A stretch of 64,000 bases of DNA from Botryococcus braunii (Eukaryota > Chlorophyta > Trebouxiophyceae): contig KV908656.1 in assembly GCA_002005505.1 (NCBI GenBank), forward strand, positions 1-64,000, in the 5' to 3' direction. Every line of letters begins with the position of its first letter. Within the stretch, counting starts at the first letter, position 1. The translations under genes were made by a program, and so were the position numbers. The notes under the pieces were generated by a model. The model was not told where the DNA came from. It searched no databases and saw nothing but the letters and a program-made list of their open reading frames with translations. Below, piece by piece: positions 1-10,563 of this stretch.

Positions 1-186
1 TATCATTCTTCCGCCCATCCTGGGTTGAAGGATAGTGTAGCATCATCGGTTAAGTTCGTGTGAGAATGACTTCACACAGGTGCGACCGGTCTGGTTACAC
101 CCAGCCAGCCAGGCTGGCCAGATTATGAGGTCATCGTACCACAAATATAACCCTCCCCCACCCAGGCTCAAGCATGTCCCCCACCT

Positions 187-273
187 GGCATCATGACCGT
201 CCCTTGTGCGTGGCAGCTGGGTGATGAAGTCCATGGTCACCGTGTCCCACGGCTTATGCGGAAGCTCAAGGGG
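187..273 (-). pseudogene. Ty3/gypsy integrase core scrap
   Basis: About 29 codons on the minus strand read like the start of a gypsy integrase catalytic core: a proline-leucine-rich lead, then PWDTVTMDFITQLPRTRDG, whose aspartate in MDFI is the first catalytic residue in this family. A very similar stretch occurs in the gypsy element at about 41.5 kb. No other integrase, RT or protease motif surrounds it, so it is a dead fragment. Seen: the motif. Inferred: origin from a chromovirus-like gypsy. Confidence 0.6.
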
Positions 274-362
274 ATTGTGTGATATGAACCATGATTCATC
301 TACAGATAATCCATGAATGATATGGATTATCATTGCGACTTCATGGGTGAATGTAACGACCG

Positions 363-416
363 GGATTCGTACCCGGGACTGCGAGGCCCCTCGAAGGAAT
401 CCTACCAACTAGGCCG
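363..416 (-). other. tRNA-like A-box/B-box pair
   Basis: On the minus strand CGGCCTAGTTGG resembles an RNA polymerase III A box and GGTACGAATCC differs from a B box by one base. The B box sits in a 5-bp stem (CCGGG/CCCGG) with a 7-base loop, like a T arm. The flanks do not form an acceptor stem and there is no believable anticodon arm, so it is not a working tRNA gene. It could be the head of a SINE or a decayed tRNA copy. Confidence 0.3.
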
Positions 417-429
417 GGTGTGCCACGTG

Positions 430-1045
430 CCTAAAAGGTACGATCGGTGTTTATCGGCATTGCTCAGCGGTTAACTAGGGCTCCGACTATCAAACATCGC
501 CCGATAGTCGTTACATGTCTCCCCCTCTTAGACCACAATCGTCCTCGATTGTGCCTGGGAACGGAGAATTGGTGGATGCCCACGTGCCCATACACGTGGT
601 GGTGGTTGATGAGTGAGCCCATGGATACGGACTTAGTCCGGTAGGATGGTTGCGCCCGGATGTACGGCCTGGGATCCTATCCCCCTTGTGGGCTCCAGGG
701 GCTTTTGAACCAAGCCATCATTGCTCAAGAAGATGTGGAGGGGTATTTTGTCATTCGTCGGGTCAGTTTCATCATTGCGGCGGCTGTGGGTCGCCAGCTG
801 GCCGCTCGCCGGGTGTGACTTATTGCTTGAAACATGTGGGTTTGGGTCCCTGAACATTGGGCTGGTCTTTTTTACCCCACTCTTGTAAAGAAAGAATTAC
901 ATCAACCCAGCCCAAAGGGCCTGATGAGATGTTAACGAATAAACCAACGGTATATGAGAACCTAGTTGAAAGAATATTATGAGATAACAAAGATAACCAA
1001 TACTAATACCTGGATAATGAAAATGAAAAAGAAAAAATGGCCAAG
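430..1045. other. No gene seen
   Basis: Short open frames on both strands match no family I know and show no domain motif. The right end, next to the LINE remnant, probably contains the 3' untranslated part of that LINE. Confidence 0.4.
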
Positions 1046-1714
1046 TCACCGCCGCTGACAGACTTGACGGGCCTGGAATGCATCAAATATAAAATTAATA
1101 ACCGCAACCTGATCCTCTTGCCGGATGAAATTACGTAGTGACCACGAGTGGGACAAAAACAAATGTGGATAGCGGTCACGAACCTGAGCAAGTGCAGGGC
1201 AATGAAACACAAAATGATGCTCATCCCCCACCGCTATGCCACACATGTCACAAAAACGTTCTGAACGGGGGATATGGGTGCGTCTTCCTACATCTATAGG
1301 TAAGTCATGGACTCCAAGACGAAACTTAAAAAATTGCCTAACGCGCCTAACACTAAGTGGCACAGAAAACAGTATTTCACGTTGAATCGGCCTTGTTCGG
1401 GCAAACCATCGAAGATAAGTGCATAATTGGGGGTCCTTAGGTGCTAGTCTAGGAGAGATTCGCAATCCCTCATCCGAGAGCCGCTGGACATTAGTGAGTA
1501 TTGCCCTGAAAGTATTTATGTCCACCTCATGAGGACTATGACAGTCCACCGGATAGGGGTACCCAAGTTTTATCAAGGCACGCATGAACGACCCTGCCCA
1601 AGTTGAACTATGTGTTGTGACTCCATAGTAGCATGAGTCCCTAAGAATACTCGCATACATGTTATCCTCTGGGAGGTCACAAAGAGAATTCCAAAACGTT
1701 GCCATGCGCTTCAA
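1046..1714 (-). pseudogene. LINE (non-LTR retrotransposon) ORF, C-terminal zinc-finger end
   Basis: About 220 codons on the minus strand end in a region typical of the far C-terminus of non-LTR reverse transcriptases: [17 protein letters not shown], then C-x2-C (CDMC), a GDEHH segment and FHCPA. The Cys/His spacing looks like the zinc knuckle that follows the RT and helps bind template RNA. The RT core (palm, YxDD) is missing, so this is a 5'-truncated copy, the usual outcome of LINE insertion. A diverged relative at 61721-62261 has the same run of motifs. Sure of the family type; the clade is unknown. Confidence 0.7.
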
Positions 1715-2989
1715 CCATTGATGTCGCAGTGGGCGGATGCCTAGCTCACAAAGAAGGACATCTCACCCAAGGGCAAAAATTTTGTGCAGCACTGCCTTCG
1801 AGGGAAAGTGCTATAGCGCATGTGCCAGGCATGGGATTCACCCAAGTTTAATGTATTGTCAAGGCTGTTCGTTGGGCTACCTCACGGTGAGCTTGTATTT
1901 CTGTTTGCAGCCGTGTGCTTTCTTATATGCCTAATTAAAGATGGCCCCCTGATTTGCAGCTCTCAACTGTAGGAGCCCTAGTCCAACAAAACACCACCTA
2001 GTCCGAGCCTCCCGTGCCAAAGGACAAACCGCTTTTCCCCGGCCCCCACAGAGGCACTCAAAGGAGCTCAGGTCCTTCCCTTGCCACCCACCCCTGATAC
2101 AAAATTGCTTCTCAAATCTATCAACAAGAAAGCCCAAGCAATATGCTGCAAAACGCGAGCTTTTCTAGCGAAAACGGTGTCAACTTGTGAAAATCGTGTA
2201 CAGATGCGAGGGAAGAAGGAGTGCGCTTTAAACTAAGAACACGCAATCAGTAGCCCTATTCACACAACATGAAGGGTGTCTTTCTTGGAACGTACTTACT
2301 GCGCTTGTGTGTGGTGCTGTCGAAAAGTGGCCCCCCTTTTCGAATCAATCAGTCAACCTGCCACGCCGGCACGCACGGCTAATTTTGTCAAGTACACAAG
2401 TCCGGGGCAGGCACAAACTCATATCTCAAAAATAGCTCATAGAGTACTGATCAGTGTTGTACAGGCCGTCCAAAATTGGTACGGGGGCCCCGGGTTGCCC
2501 CCGTAAAAGTGCCGGGGGCGGCCCCGTATTTCAGGTAGGAAAACCGTCGTGATTCTACGGGTGGCCCGTATGGCATGTCGAAAATCGTACGGGGTACCAA
2601 AATGCGCATTTCTGGCCCAAACTGCGCGCCAGCCACCATATCACTTAGTGCGGCCCACAATGGCACTTGGCAGCACTTAAAAGGCTTCAGTGATTACTCT
2701 CCTCATAGAAGGCCTCATAGTAATTTTCATTGCAGTCATCATCGAAATAATAACGTAAGTCTATATCTATAGGAGGGTCCTCATTGCCGAGGTTCTGCCC
2801 TATAAGTTGCTCCGGCAAACGTGCCTCCTCCATCCTTTAGCAACTTTTCAATACAGATAAAGGAATGTCGTGTCTGCCTTCAAAAGGCAGCAACCCTGTG
2901 TCAGTTCAAGGTGTGAACTTCACACCGTTTTGGATGGCATAAACGAACCGACTACGCAAAAGATATTGACAACTCCCGCCGTGCTTCCG

Positions 2990-3085
2990 CGTGATCACAT
3001 TTCAGCCAATCGGGTCCACAAGATCATATTTCCGCGACAATCGGGTCCGCGAGATCACATTTCAGCCACAATAGGGTGACCCGAT
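2990..3085. repeat. About 32-bp imperfect tandem repeat inside hAT element
   Basis: Three imperfect units contain GATCACATTTCAGCC followed by AATCGGGTCC and a CGCGA or ACAAGA linker. They lie next to the internal hairpin. Confidence 0.6.
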
Positions 3086-3108
3086 TCCCGAGTCGGGAGT
3101 CACATCAA

Positions 3109-3187
3109 ATTTCCAGCGCAAATTCCCTTATTGATAGGAGAATTTGGGGCAAATTCTCCTATCAAAAAAGGAATTTGCGCTGGAAAT
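3109..3187. repeat. Near-perfect internal hairpin in hAT element
   Basis: Arms of about 37 bases (starting ATTTCCAGCGCAAATTCC on one side and its inverse on the other) face each other across a loop of about five bases. The only imperfection is near the middle of the stem. Confidence 0.8.
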
Positions 3188-3817
3188 CCAAATAATTCGA
3201 CCTCGCGAGTTCCCAAACAAATGTGACACGGCCGGGAGCCTCCTGTGATATTTGAAGCCATTTTCACCAAATTTCATGGGCTTTGTACGTCGATCACAGC
3301 TTTTTTTCCCCGTAAATTAATCGAGAAGTAGGCGTAATTCTTACGGGGGCCCCGTAGGGCGGGCACCAAGTGGCATAGGGCCTCCCCGTATTTCCTTGGC
3401 CACACAGTCCGGATTTTTACGGGTGCCCCGACCCAGGCCTCGAATTTTGTACGGGCCCCGTATGAATTTGCATTCCCCGTACGGGCAACGTACGGGGTGT
3501 AAAACACTGGTACTGATTCCAAAGGGGCCACTATCCCTCTACAAATTCCCACATTTTGCCAATCAATTCGTCAAAACGGTGGACCTCCAAAAAACTGCAC
3601 AAAATATTTGTCCTTAAGGTCCCATGCTTGGGCTGTAGCACACGAGGACATGCCCCTCTCATTGCTGCCACGTGCATGTATGCTGGCCCCTTTACATAGC
3701 ATTGAAGCTACATATTGTAAGGACTTGGCATGCAAAATTTGAGGTTACATCTGGGCGTACGTGAGACGTAACTGACTTCGGGCGTTACACATCATGTAGG
3801 ACTTGGCCGTCGCGGAA

Positions 3818-3910
3818 ATGGGGTGGCCGCTAGATGTCCGAAGTGCAGGGGCTCGATTCTACATGCAAGCAAATTTCAATGCAGCCAAAGCTGGAGAAAT
3901 GCTTGTTGCC
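3818..3910 (+). pseudogene. Tc1/mariner-like transposase N-terminus (left arm)
   Basis: This codes the first 31 or so residues of the transposase, beginning at ATG 3818 (MGWPLDVRSAG...), the same as the start of the right-arm gene near 32312. It belongs to the DNA-binding helix-turn-helix region. At 3910 it breaks off into 25 bases of filler and then a copia LTR. The rest of the left-arm transposase resumes only at 17801 with the C-terminal catalytic part. Dead fragment. Confidence 0.6.
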
Positions 3911-3935
3911 CATCTGAAGGGTGATGCTCCTCCAA

Positions 3936-4188
3936 GGCTATGAACCTCTACCTCCCATGGAGGGCACTCTCTCCAGGTCTTCTAATACATATATGCATTA
4001 GGAGTGTTATACAACAGCAACTTTTGTGTCCTGGTGCATGCGTTTTCTAAAGTACATCTAATGTTTGTTCAAGCTTGTCAAGTGACGTGCCTAAAACCAC
4101 AAAGTGTACTTGAGAGAGCAGACGTACTCACGTACATACGTGATCCTGTACATCCGGATACGTACCTTATCCTCTCTCAAACACAACA
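3936..4188 (-). repeat. LTR-C, truncated 3' LTR of decayed copia
   Basis: It matches 9985-10237 and 33366-33618. On the minus strand the LTR begins TGTTGTGTTTGAGAG, directly preceded by the purine tract AAAAGGGGAAGTAT. About 80 bp are missing from its far end compared with the 33284-33618 copy. Confidence 0.8.
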
Positions 4189-4287
4189 ATACTTCCCCTT
4201 TTAGGCACTTACTTGCGTGTAATAATCTCTGTTCACATTGTAAGTTCCAAACCTGACATCCACCCACTACTCTCTGTCTCTTAACCG

Positions 4288-4359
4288 TTACACCATGCCC
4301 TTCTTCAAGGTATCCCTATGCTTCAGAAAGAATGGGCTGTTCAGTTGTTTATTATTATA

Positions 4360-4437
<78 letters not shown>

Positions 4438-4780
4438 TAACAGATCTGCCACATTCTCGTCAGTTTTCACATATTCCGGCAATATTTGACCCCATACTGC
4501 TTTCTCCCAAGCCTGATGATAGCACACACTTATGTGCTTGGTACATTTCGACAATGCATGATTCGCAGCAATGTACTGGGCTTCGACCGTCGATGTCCCA
4601 ACCAACTGCTGTTACTTGCTTCACCAAAAAGCTGCTCCTCCATTTAACATGAACACAAATCCCAACGTGGATTTTCTTGTGTCCATGTCTCCCGCAAAAT
4701 CAGAATCAACCCACCCCTCCAGGGTTTGCTTCCCCATTCCTTTGCTTCCCCGGACAGCATACTCACCCCAGTTGTGAATT
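4288..4780 (-). pseudogene. Copia RNase H remnant with poly-Asn (AAT) expansion
   Basis: Frames on the minus strand show copia RNase H motifs: a VDSDFAGDMDTRKSTLG-like strand, TSTVEAQYIAANHALSK, TKHISVCYH and EYVKTDENVADLL. ADLL should lead into the conserved TKPL motif; instead it runs into an AAT/ATT microsatellite (about 4351-4437) read as a long asparagine run. The centre of the domain, including the DNQGC-type segment, is deleted. The same lesions are in 33746-34200. Confidence 0.75.
4351..4437. repeat. (ATT)n microsatellite
   Basis: An almost pure ATT/AAT triplet run inside the copia RNase H remnant. The sister copy at 33788-33875 has a slightly different repeat number. Confidence 0.95.
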
Positions 4781-5465
4781 CCAAAAAACACACGCACTAA
4801 CAGCAGTAGTTTCTAAACTCAAGGCCTATCGTGGTGACCACCACTAATGCACGTGGAACGTGCTGTCCCTCTTTCTCTTCAATGAAGGGCACCACCACTC
4901 TTACCGTTACCGTTACCCACTACCAACACGACCAACACTTTAACATGAAGCGCCAATCAGTACTTATATATATATATTTTTTCACTCAATAATTCCTCAA
5001 CCATTCAAAACATCAATTGTCCCGAGTCCTTAATGGCCCATCGACCGAACAATCACAACTTCTGAACTCAGACAACAACACTCCTTAAATCCAGACCGAG
5101 TGAAACACTAAACTCACCAAAGTTGGTTCATTCACACCTGATCAGGGCCTCATGAGGGCCTTCATTCATGACTAGTATGGTGTATCCTCAGCTTGGACTA
5201 CGCGACAAACGTAATATGCCCAGAGCACAGGCACAATAGCCTCACCTCAGTTCACAAAACTTGAATATCCAGAAGTGCGGGACTACAAATCATCCGTCCC
5301 CAACCAACACTTCTACTTTCAATCTGCTATTTAATGTTCAGGTACAATCCAGTACCTCCAAACAACATACATATCATGCAGCAAATTGCACGGAACTTAA
5401 ACTCCTGAGTTCTACCATTGTACTCATTTAACAAAGTAGAGAGCTCAAGCGTCGATAACAAGCGC
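4781..5465. repeat. Non-coding duplicate shared with 34214-34892
   Basis: This stretch continues the duplication of the copia C fragment. It has no coding motif and contains small repeats such as TTACCGTTACCGTTACC. Similarity ends at CGATAAC, where the other copy is interrupted by an LTR of family B. Confidence 0.8.
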
Positions 5466-8030
5466 ATCCAAATGCCTCCCCTCAAACCCTGGGTAGAAGC
5501 ACGGCACAAAATAGTGACCAAATGTTCAAGGGTCAAAACACAAATGATCCTCAGCAAGGTCTCAGCCAATAACTGTGGCTTAGATAAATCATGAAGTTAA
5601 AACAACCAGGAGATCCGAAGCACGAATCGTCCGGAGTATCGAACCGTACCCCGATCGACAAAATTCACAATTCGACACGGAGTTTCAATCCTGAAGGCGC
5701 GTAATAACCACTCGAACTCACTCGAGTCGAACCGTAAAACCAGACATCGACGCGAAGTCTCTCTTACTAACGTGTGAGAACTAGACCTAACACGTTTTCT
5801 ATGCAGTGAGGGCTGCAAGGCCTCCCTGTGCTTCCCAGGACCAGGGAAAACACTCAGTTCACACCAAATTGTCTAAGCAAATTCTAAAATTATCTCAAAT
5901 ACAATGCCACACTAAAAGACCACTTTCCAAGTGTACCTAGTGGCAAACTTGCACGTCGCGCACCAGCGCAACGACGTCTGAAAAACACTTAACCAGCCAC
6001 AGCCCCTTTCAGTTTTAACCAAAATCTTAACAACTCTACAGAAGACTGTAGAGTTAAGTTGACTACATTGGAGGAAAATTACAGCCCTTAACAATGGGCA
6101 GTATCTCCTCAACTAGATGTCACCTCAAAAGGTTGTCTGTCACACACAAGAGTATCCCAACCATCACACATCATGACCCATCCCTACCTCAATTGGATTA
6201 TTGAGGTAGGGTTTTCATGTTAGAAAATTGTCACAGGAAGCAAAGAAGTGACCAGCCTCTCATCAGAATGGTCCCCTTGCACCAATATTCCAAAATAATA
6301 CTCACCATTAAGGCAGGAACTGCTCACAACAAGAACAGATGCCCCCCTTTACAAATGCACACATAGACATAAGCATGACCTGGCAATCCAACCATAGGAA
6401 AAAAACTTTAGATCATGGTGCTTGGAACCATACACACAACCACATCCCTCATGACATATGAGTTGATCTTAACATGCTGTATCCAGATAGTTTTGAGCAA
6501 GTACACAAGCCTCTTGAGTCCTTCACCTGACTCTCCTGATCAGCTACTTGCCCAAACACTTAAACCAACAGCTAGAACATCTCAATCCTTTGGTTTCTTG
6601 GATTCCCAATTATAAAATCTAGAAATGAAAAAAAAATGCCATTCCATAAAAGAATACATCAAGCAATCTTGGCAATATTGCTCCTTTGTTAAATTGGAAA
6701 GCACCTTCGTTGTTGCAGCCCATCAATGCTTCAAAATCCAAGCACTCCAAGATGTATCTTGATGTAATCTTTTGGAAAATACAACACCATTGTCACACTA
6801 ACCAAGTTTATCATCAATTGCAGATCTCACCCTTTGTGACCCACAACCTAATACACTACTACTTCTCACTTCTTCCCCAGTCATTACCAAAATCAACTTG
6901 ACATCCTCATTACTTCCAAACTGATGGTGCAACACTTGATGGCACTCACATCTCAATTCTTGAGCTCCAGAAACACTTCTTAGCATCTCCACAAAATCTC
7001 CTCCCTCCTCCGGATAGAAATCTGGGTCACGATCTCCCATACGTTTGAGCAATGATAACTTGAAAACCACTCATTTCCATAAGTTCCGCGCTAACCACTC
7101 AGATTACTTCTTCCATGAGTCTGAGCTTAAGGTTTGAAGACAATTGTCATTACCTTATGCCATCATGTTAAATCATCAAGAAGTTGGTGCAGTACCAGAC
7201 TTCCCTACCAAAACGCGTGTGCGCATGCGATCAAATTTATCGTTGCGCAACGATAACTTTGAAACTTCTCATGACTCAATTTTGCATCAGCTTCGGTCCA
7301 AATACTCCCACAATTGGCAAGCATACTCAGCTCACACATTTTTGGGATTCTAGTTGCTGCCATGCAAGTTTCATCTTTACTCAAGCATAGATCTCTTATG
7401 TTGATCTACAAGCCCCTTTGGTGATTAAGATTTGCATGTGCAGCACCCTCTTACAACAAACACATACACATGAATGTGCAAAAAGACAATCCACACTAAC
7501 TCTCGTCCCAATTCGATATCATGTAGACCAGTCTTGTCAAACATGCCAATGCACATACACAACATGCACATAAGCACTTCTTCAATACCAAGCCCAGACC
7601 CTTGCTTAGAGCCCCCCCCCACTTTTACTTTTCTTGGTCGAGGCTCAAATCCTAAAATTAATAGGACAAACCTACAGAAGAAAACTGTAGACCGCCCGAG
7701 AGGATGTGCCCCGGATGAATCCTCATCAAGAGGCCAACTCCAGCTACAAAAGCAGAAGTTGCTTGAGGCACTTAATCAGCCCACCAGCCATCCTCTTCCC
7801 CTGCATCCTCAATCAATGCAACTCAAAGTTAGTTTCATGCCAACATTTACTCATGCCAGCTCTAGAAGACCAGTCATGTTCTCTTCACTCACATTGTATC
7901 ACAATGCCAGACTAACTCACCATTTAACTGATTACATACACCAGGGGTTTTGAACCTTGGTATCCATTCATCAATCAGCAAAATACCAATAAATCCAGTT
8001 ATCCCATACCTTGGATGATTATGATAGTTT
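5466..8030. other. No gene recognised
   Basis: A T- and A-rich stretch inside the decayed copia. A minus-strand frame at 6798-7070 is open for 90 codons but matches nothing I know. A perfect 20-base palindrome, TTATCGTTGCGCAACGATAA, lies at 7238-7257. Confidence 0.4.
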
Positions 8031-8039
8031 CAATATCCT

Positions 8040-8430
8040 TGCAAGGAGCCACTCATTACTCTTGTATGCAATCTCCCACCATCCAAATCTTCCCACAATC
8101 AGCAAATCACCCTTCTGAAGCACATCTGGACCATGCACCATGTACCATGATGTAATCATAGGTGATCACCCCGGCTGAAACTCCACATCAACACCCCTCA
8201 ATGGTGTCAAATGCAACTGAAATAGCGCTCTCTTGCGCCAACCAATATTTTCACCACGACTATTCCCGAAGCAAGCATACAAAAAACATTCCCATCTTTC
8301 AAATGACACATCACTTGGCTCAGCCACATCTGTCGAGAAGGTGCATTCCCATTGGCAAATGCACAAGCCTTTGAGATGAAAGCCGTATCCGATGTTGTAT
8401 GATGGGACCACTTGTTGATGTAGCTTCATC
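8040..8430 (-). pseudogene. Degenerate unknown coding sequence
   Basis: On the minus strand a protein-like reading, with one frame change near 8165, passes through FERWECFLYACFGNSRGENI, a LHLTPLRGVDVEF block and VLQKGDLLIVGRFGWWEIA. The composition and aromatic-rich blocks look like real protein rather than chance. I do not recognise the family and see no catalytic motif. It could be a captured host exon or the gag region of an unknown element. Confidence 0.3.
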
Positions 8431-8688
8431 CTGTCGTCTCAAGACTCCGAGCCCGCTCGCTTGTTTCGCAGCTGCTCAACTTAGAGTAAATGGTTCCTGG
8501 CACTTGCGATGTTGTCCTCTCTCAGAGAGGTGGGCCCATTAACCTATTGTAGTGTAGAAGAGCAGAATAGAGGAAACGTCGCACGCCAGTTCCGTCCACG
8601 GAACGTTCTGTATCCCAGTGATTCACTCAATCACTGAACTCTTGGTTACAATCCAGTAACCACTTGTGTTTCCAGGTGTATCTATGCC

Positions 8689-9320
8689 ACCTGTTCGCAA
8701 TCGTAAGTATCTGTCACTTACTCAAGCACTCACATCAGTTACGACGCCATCCTCGCAACTGACCACCGCTGCCCACCCGTGTACATACTACACTTATGCA
8801 GCTCGCACTGTCTCAACAGACAGAAAACAACAACCTCCGATATTCTCTCACGCAGCCCACATGCACAAGCATAGCATGATATCAGTGAGAGCAATACTCC
8901 GGCAGGTCTCAGACAGGTCCTTCAGCAATTGCCACTGAATAGGACTCCAGGCAACTTCGATAGAAAGCTCCAACTGTCTTCTTTTACATGGTGTTGTTTA
9001 TTACCGCTGCCCACCCGTGTACATACTACACTTATGCAGCTCGCACTGTCTCAACAGACAGAAAACAACAACCTCCGATATTCTCTCACGCAGCCCACAT
9101 GCACAAGCATAGCATGATATCAGTGAGAGCAATACTCCGGCAGGTCTCAGACAGGTCCTTCAGCGATTCCCACTGAATAGGACTCCAGGCAACTTCGATA
9201 GAAAGCTCCAACTGTCTTCTTTTACATGGTGTTGTTTATTACCTGTTCGCAATCGTAAGTATCTGTCACTTACTCAAGCACTCAAATCAGTTACGACGCC
9301 ATCCTCGCAACTGACCACCT
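8689..9320. repeat. Tandem duplication, 238-bp period
   Basis: A block starting ACCGCTGCCCACCCGTGTAC at 8765 repeats at 9003. A flanking 78-bp block (8689-8766) repeats at 9241-9318. Confidence 0.85.
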
Positions 9321-9426
9321 GTACGAGTCACGTACATTGCTCTCTATCAGTATCATACTTACACCAGTAACTAAACAACACAATGGCTTCCATCAATGTA
9401 CAAGTTTTATATCCGGAGGTGTTCTT

Positions 9427-9750
9427 ACCGCTGCCCACCCGTGTACATACTACACTTATGCAGCTCGCACTGTCTCAACAGACAGAAAACAACAACCTCC
9501 TGCACAGTACTGAATGTTATTCAGTCTTTTCAACTAAATGGCACTCATTAAAACTTATGAACTATCATTTACTAAACGCAACCGATGCTCTAACCGGGCC
9601 TTACCGATATTCTCTCACGCAGCCCACATGCACAAGCATAGCATGATATCAGTGAGAGCAATACTCCGGCAGGTCTCAGACAGGTCCTTCAGCGATTCCC
9701 ACTGAATAGGACTCCAGGCAACTTCGATAGAAAGCTCCAACTGTCTGAGG
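9427..9750. repeat. Third copy of the 238-bp unit, split by a 105-bp insert
   Basis: The unit resumes at about 9427, breaks after CAACAACCTCC, and continues at about 9605 with GATATTCTCTCACGC. The inserted piece is seen only here. Confidence 0.75.
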
Positions 9751-9902
9751 AACGAACTGCCGATCTGCCCCTCCGAGCTTGATCGCGCGTTACGCACAAT
9801 CACAGGTCACCGCAGAAAGGTGTACTTTATCACCACACCCTAACTGTGTGAGGTACACTTGTCACACCCACGAAGTACGGACTTATGCTATATCTGTACA
9901 CC

Positions 9903-10237
9903 TGTCCTACACGTGTACACGCTCGATAGGATCTCTATCATAGTTCCTTGAACTTCATTGACTGAGACCTGTACTTGCATGATGGGCTATGAACCTCTAC
10001 CTCCCATGGAGGGCACTCTCTCCAGGTCTTCTAATACATATATGCATTAGGAGTGTTATATAACAGCAACTTTTGTGTCCTGGTGCATGCGTTTTCTAAA
10101 GCACATCTAATGTTTGTTCAAGCTTGTCAAGTGACGTGCCTAAAACCACAAAGTGTACTTGAGAGAGCAGACGTACTCACGTACATACGTGATCCTGTAC
10201 ATCCGGATACGTACCTTATCCTCTCTCAAACACAACA
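9903..10237 (-). repeat. LTR-C, 5' LTR of decayed copia
   Basis: It matches 33284-33618 along its length. On the minus strand it begins TGTTGTGTTTGAGAG at 10237. The next bases (10238 on) are host transposon sequence, so this is the outer edge of the element. Confidence 0.75.
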
Positions 10238-10563
10238 ACATGTGTTGCACCTTGCGTCGACGGCTTCTTGGTCAGTACTCTTTGCCTTATTTAAGCCTAG
10301 TGTGCCGTAGTGTCCAGGCCCGTCTACCTGAATGAGAACACGTTCACTCAATATGGCAAAGTCTATGGCCCCACTAAAGCCTTTCAATGCTCTGCACTCG
10401 GGGAAAAGCTCGAGAGTGTTAAACTTAGCTTGTAGTACGTCTTGCACGTGAAGCTCGAACCGACTCCTTCGAGGCTTGGGGTTGCAAATCAAGTAATTGA
10501 GCGACCCCCATTTCAAATGCCTCTCTGCAGTCTTGCACGTGATGTAAACAAGGTGTTTGCAAC
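10238..10563 (-). pseudogene. PD-(D/E)XK endonuclease-like fragment (left arm)
   Basis: The minus strand reads HLVYITCKTAERHLK, a CNPKPRRSRFE segment, GFSGAIDFAI, VLIQVDGPGHY and STDQEAVDARCNTC, almost identical to the fuller copy at 31050-31496. IDFAI ... IQVDGPGH is the core of a Vsr/RAP/DUF559-like restriction-endonuclease fold. The fragment is cut on one side by an LTR-C element and on the other by the copia at 10564, whose far flank (17801) continues the same reading. Not functional here. Confidence 0.6.

Larger units (their letters stand above)
2452..3509. mobile_element. Non-autonomous hAT element, 1058 bp, 8-bp TSD GTACTGAT
   Basis: The element begins CAGTGTTGTACA and ends with the inverse of CAGTGTTTTACA (11 of 12 match). 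It is flanked by GTACTGAT at 2444-2451 and 3510-3517. An 8-bp duplication and CAGTG-type short termini are hallmarks of the hAT superfamily. The duplicated locus at 32591-32598 carries a single GTACTGAT and no insert, which proves the boundaries. There is no transposase frame inside. Many TACGGGG/CCCCGTA copies lie near both ends, like the subterminal repeats bound by hAT transposases. Confidence 0.9.
1766..3633. mobile_element. Small TIR element (MITE-like), left copy, interrupted by hAT
   Basis: The left end (1766-1788) reads CCCAAGGGCAAAAATTTTG and onward; the right end (about 3596-3633) is its near-perfect inverse with a short extra insert (AAGGTCCCATGC). The uninterrupted copy is 32490-33278, 789 bp, whose two ends match at about 21 of 23 positions. 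No transposase lies inside. It sits upstream of the Tc1-like transposase and could be a nested MITE or the outer part of that transposon. Confidence 0.5.
3936..10237 (-). mobile_element. Decayed copia element (family C) inserted in left arm
   Basis: LTR-C copies lie at both ends (3936-4188 and about 9903-10237) in the same orientation, with copia RNase H remains just inside the left one. The right flank ACATG at 10238-10242 continues the host transposon; the left flank was lost in a deletion. Most of the interior has no recognisable copia coding sequence. Confidence 0.55.

Noticed and set aside
363..445. Functional tRNA gene
   Set aside because: T-arm-like stem only; no acceptor pairing or anticodon arm.
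4332..4652. Poly-Tyr/poly-Asn proteins over the ATT runs here and at 33748-34089
   Set aside because: Products of triplet microsatellites in a dead copia; no support as genes.
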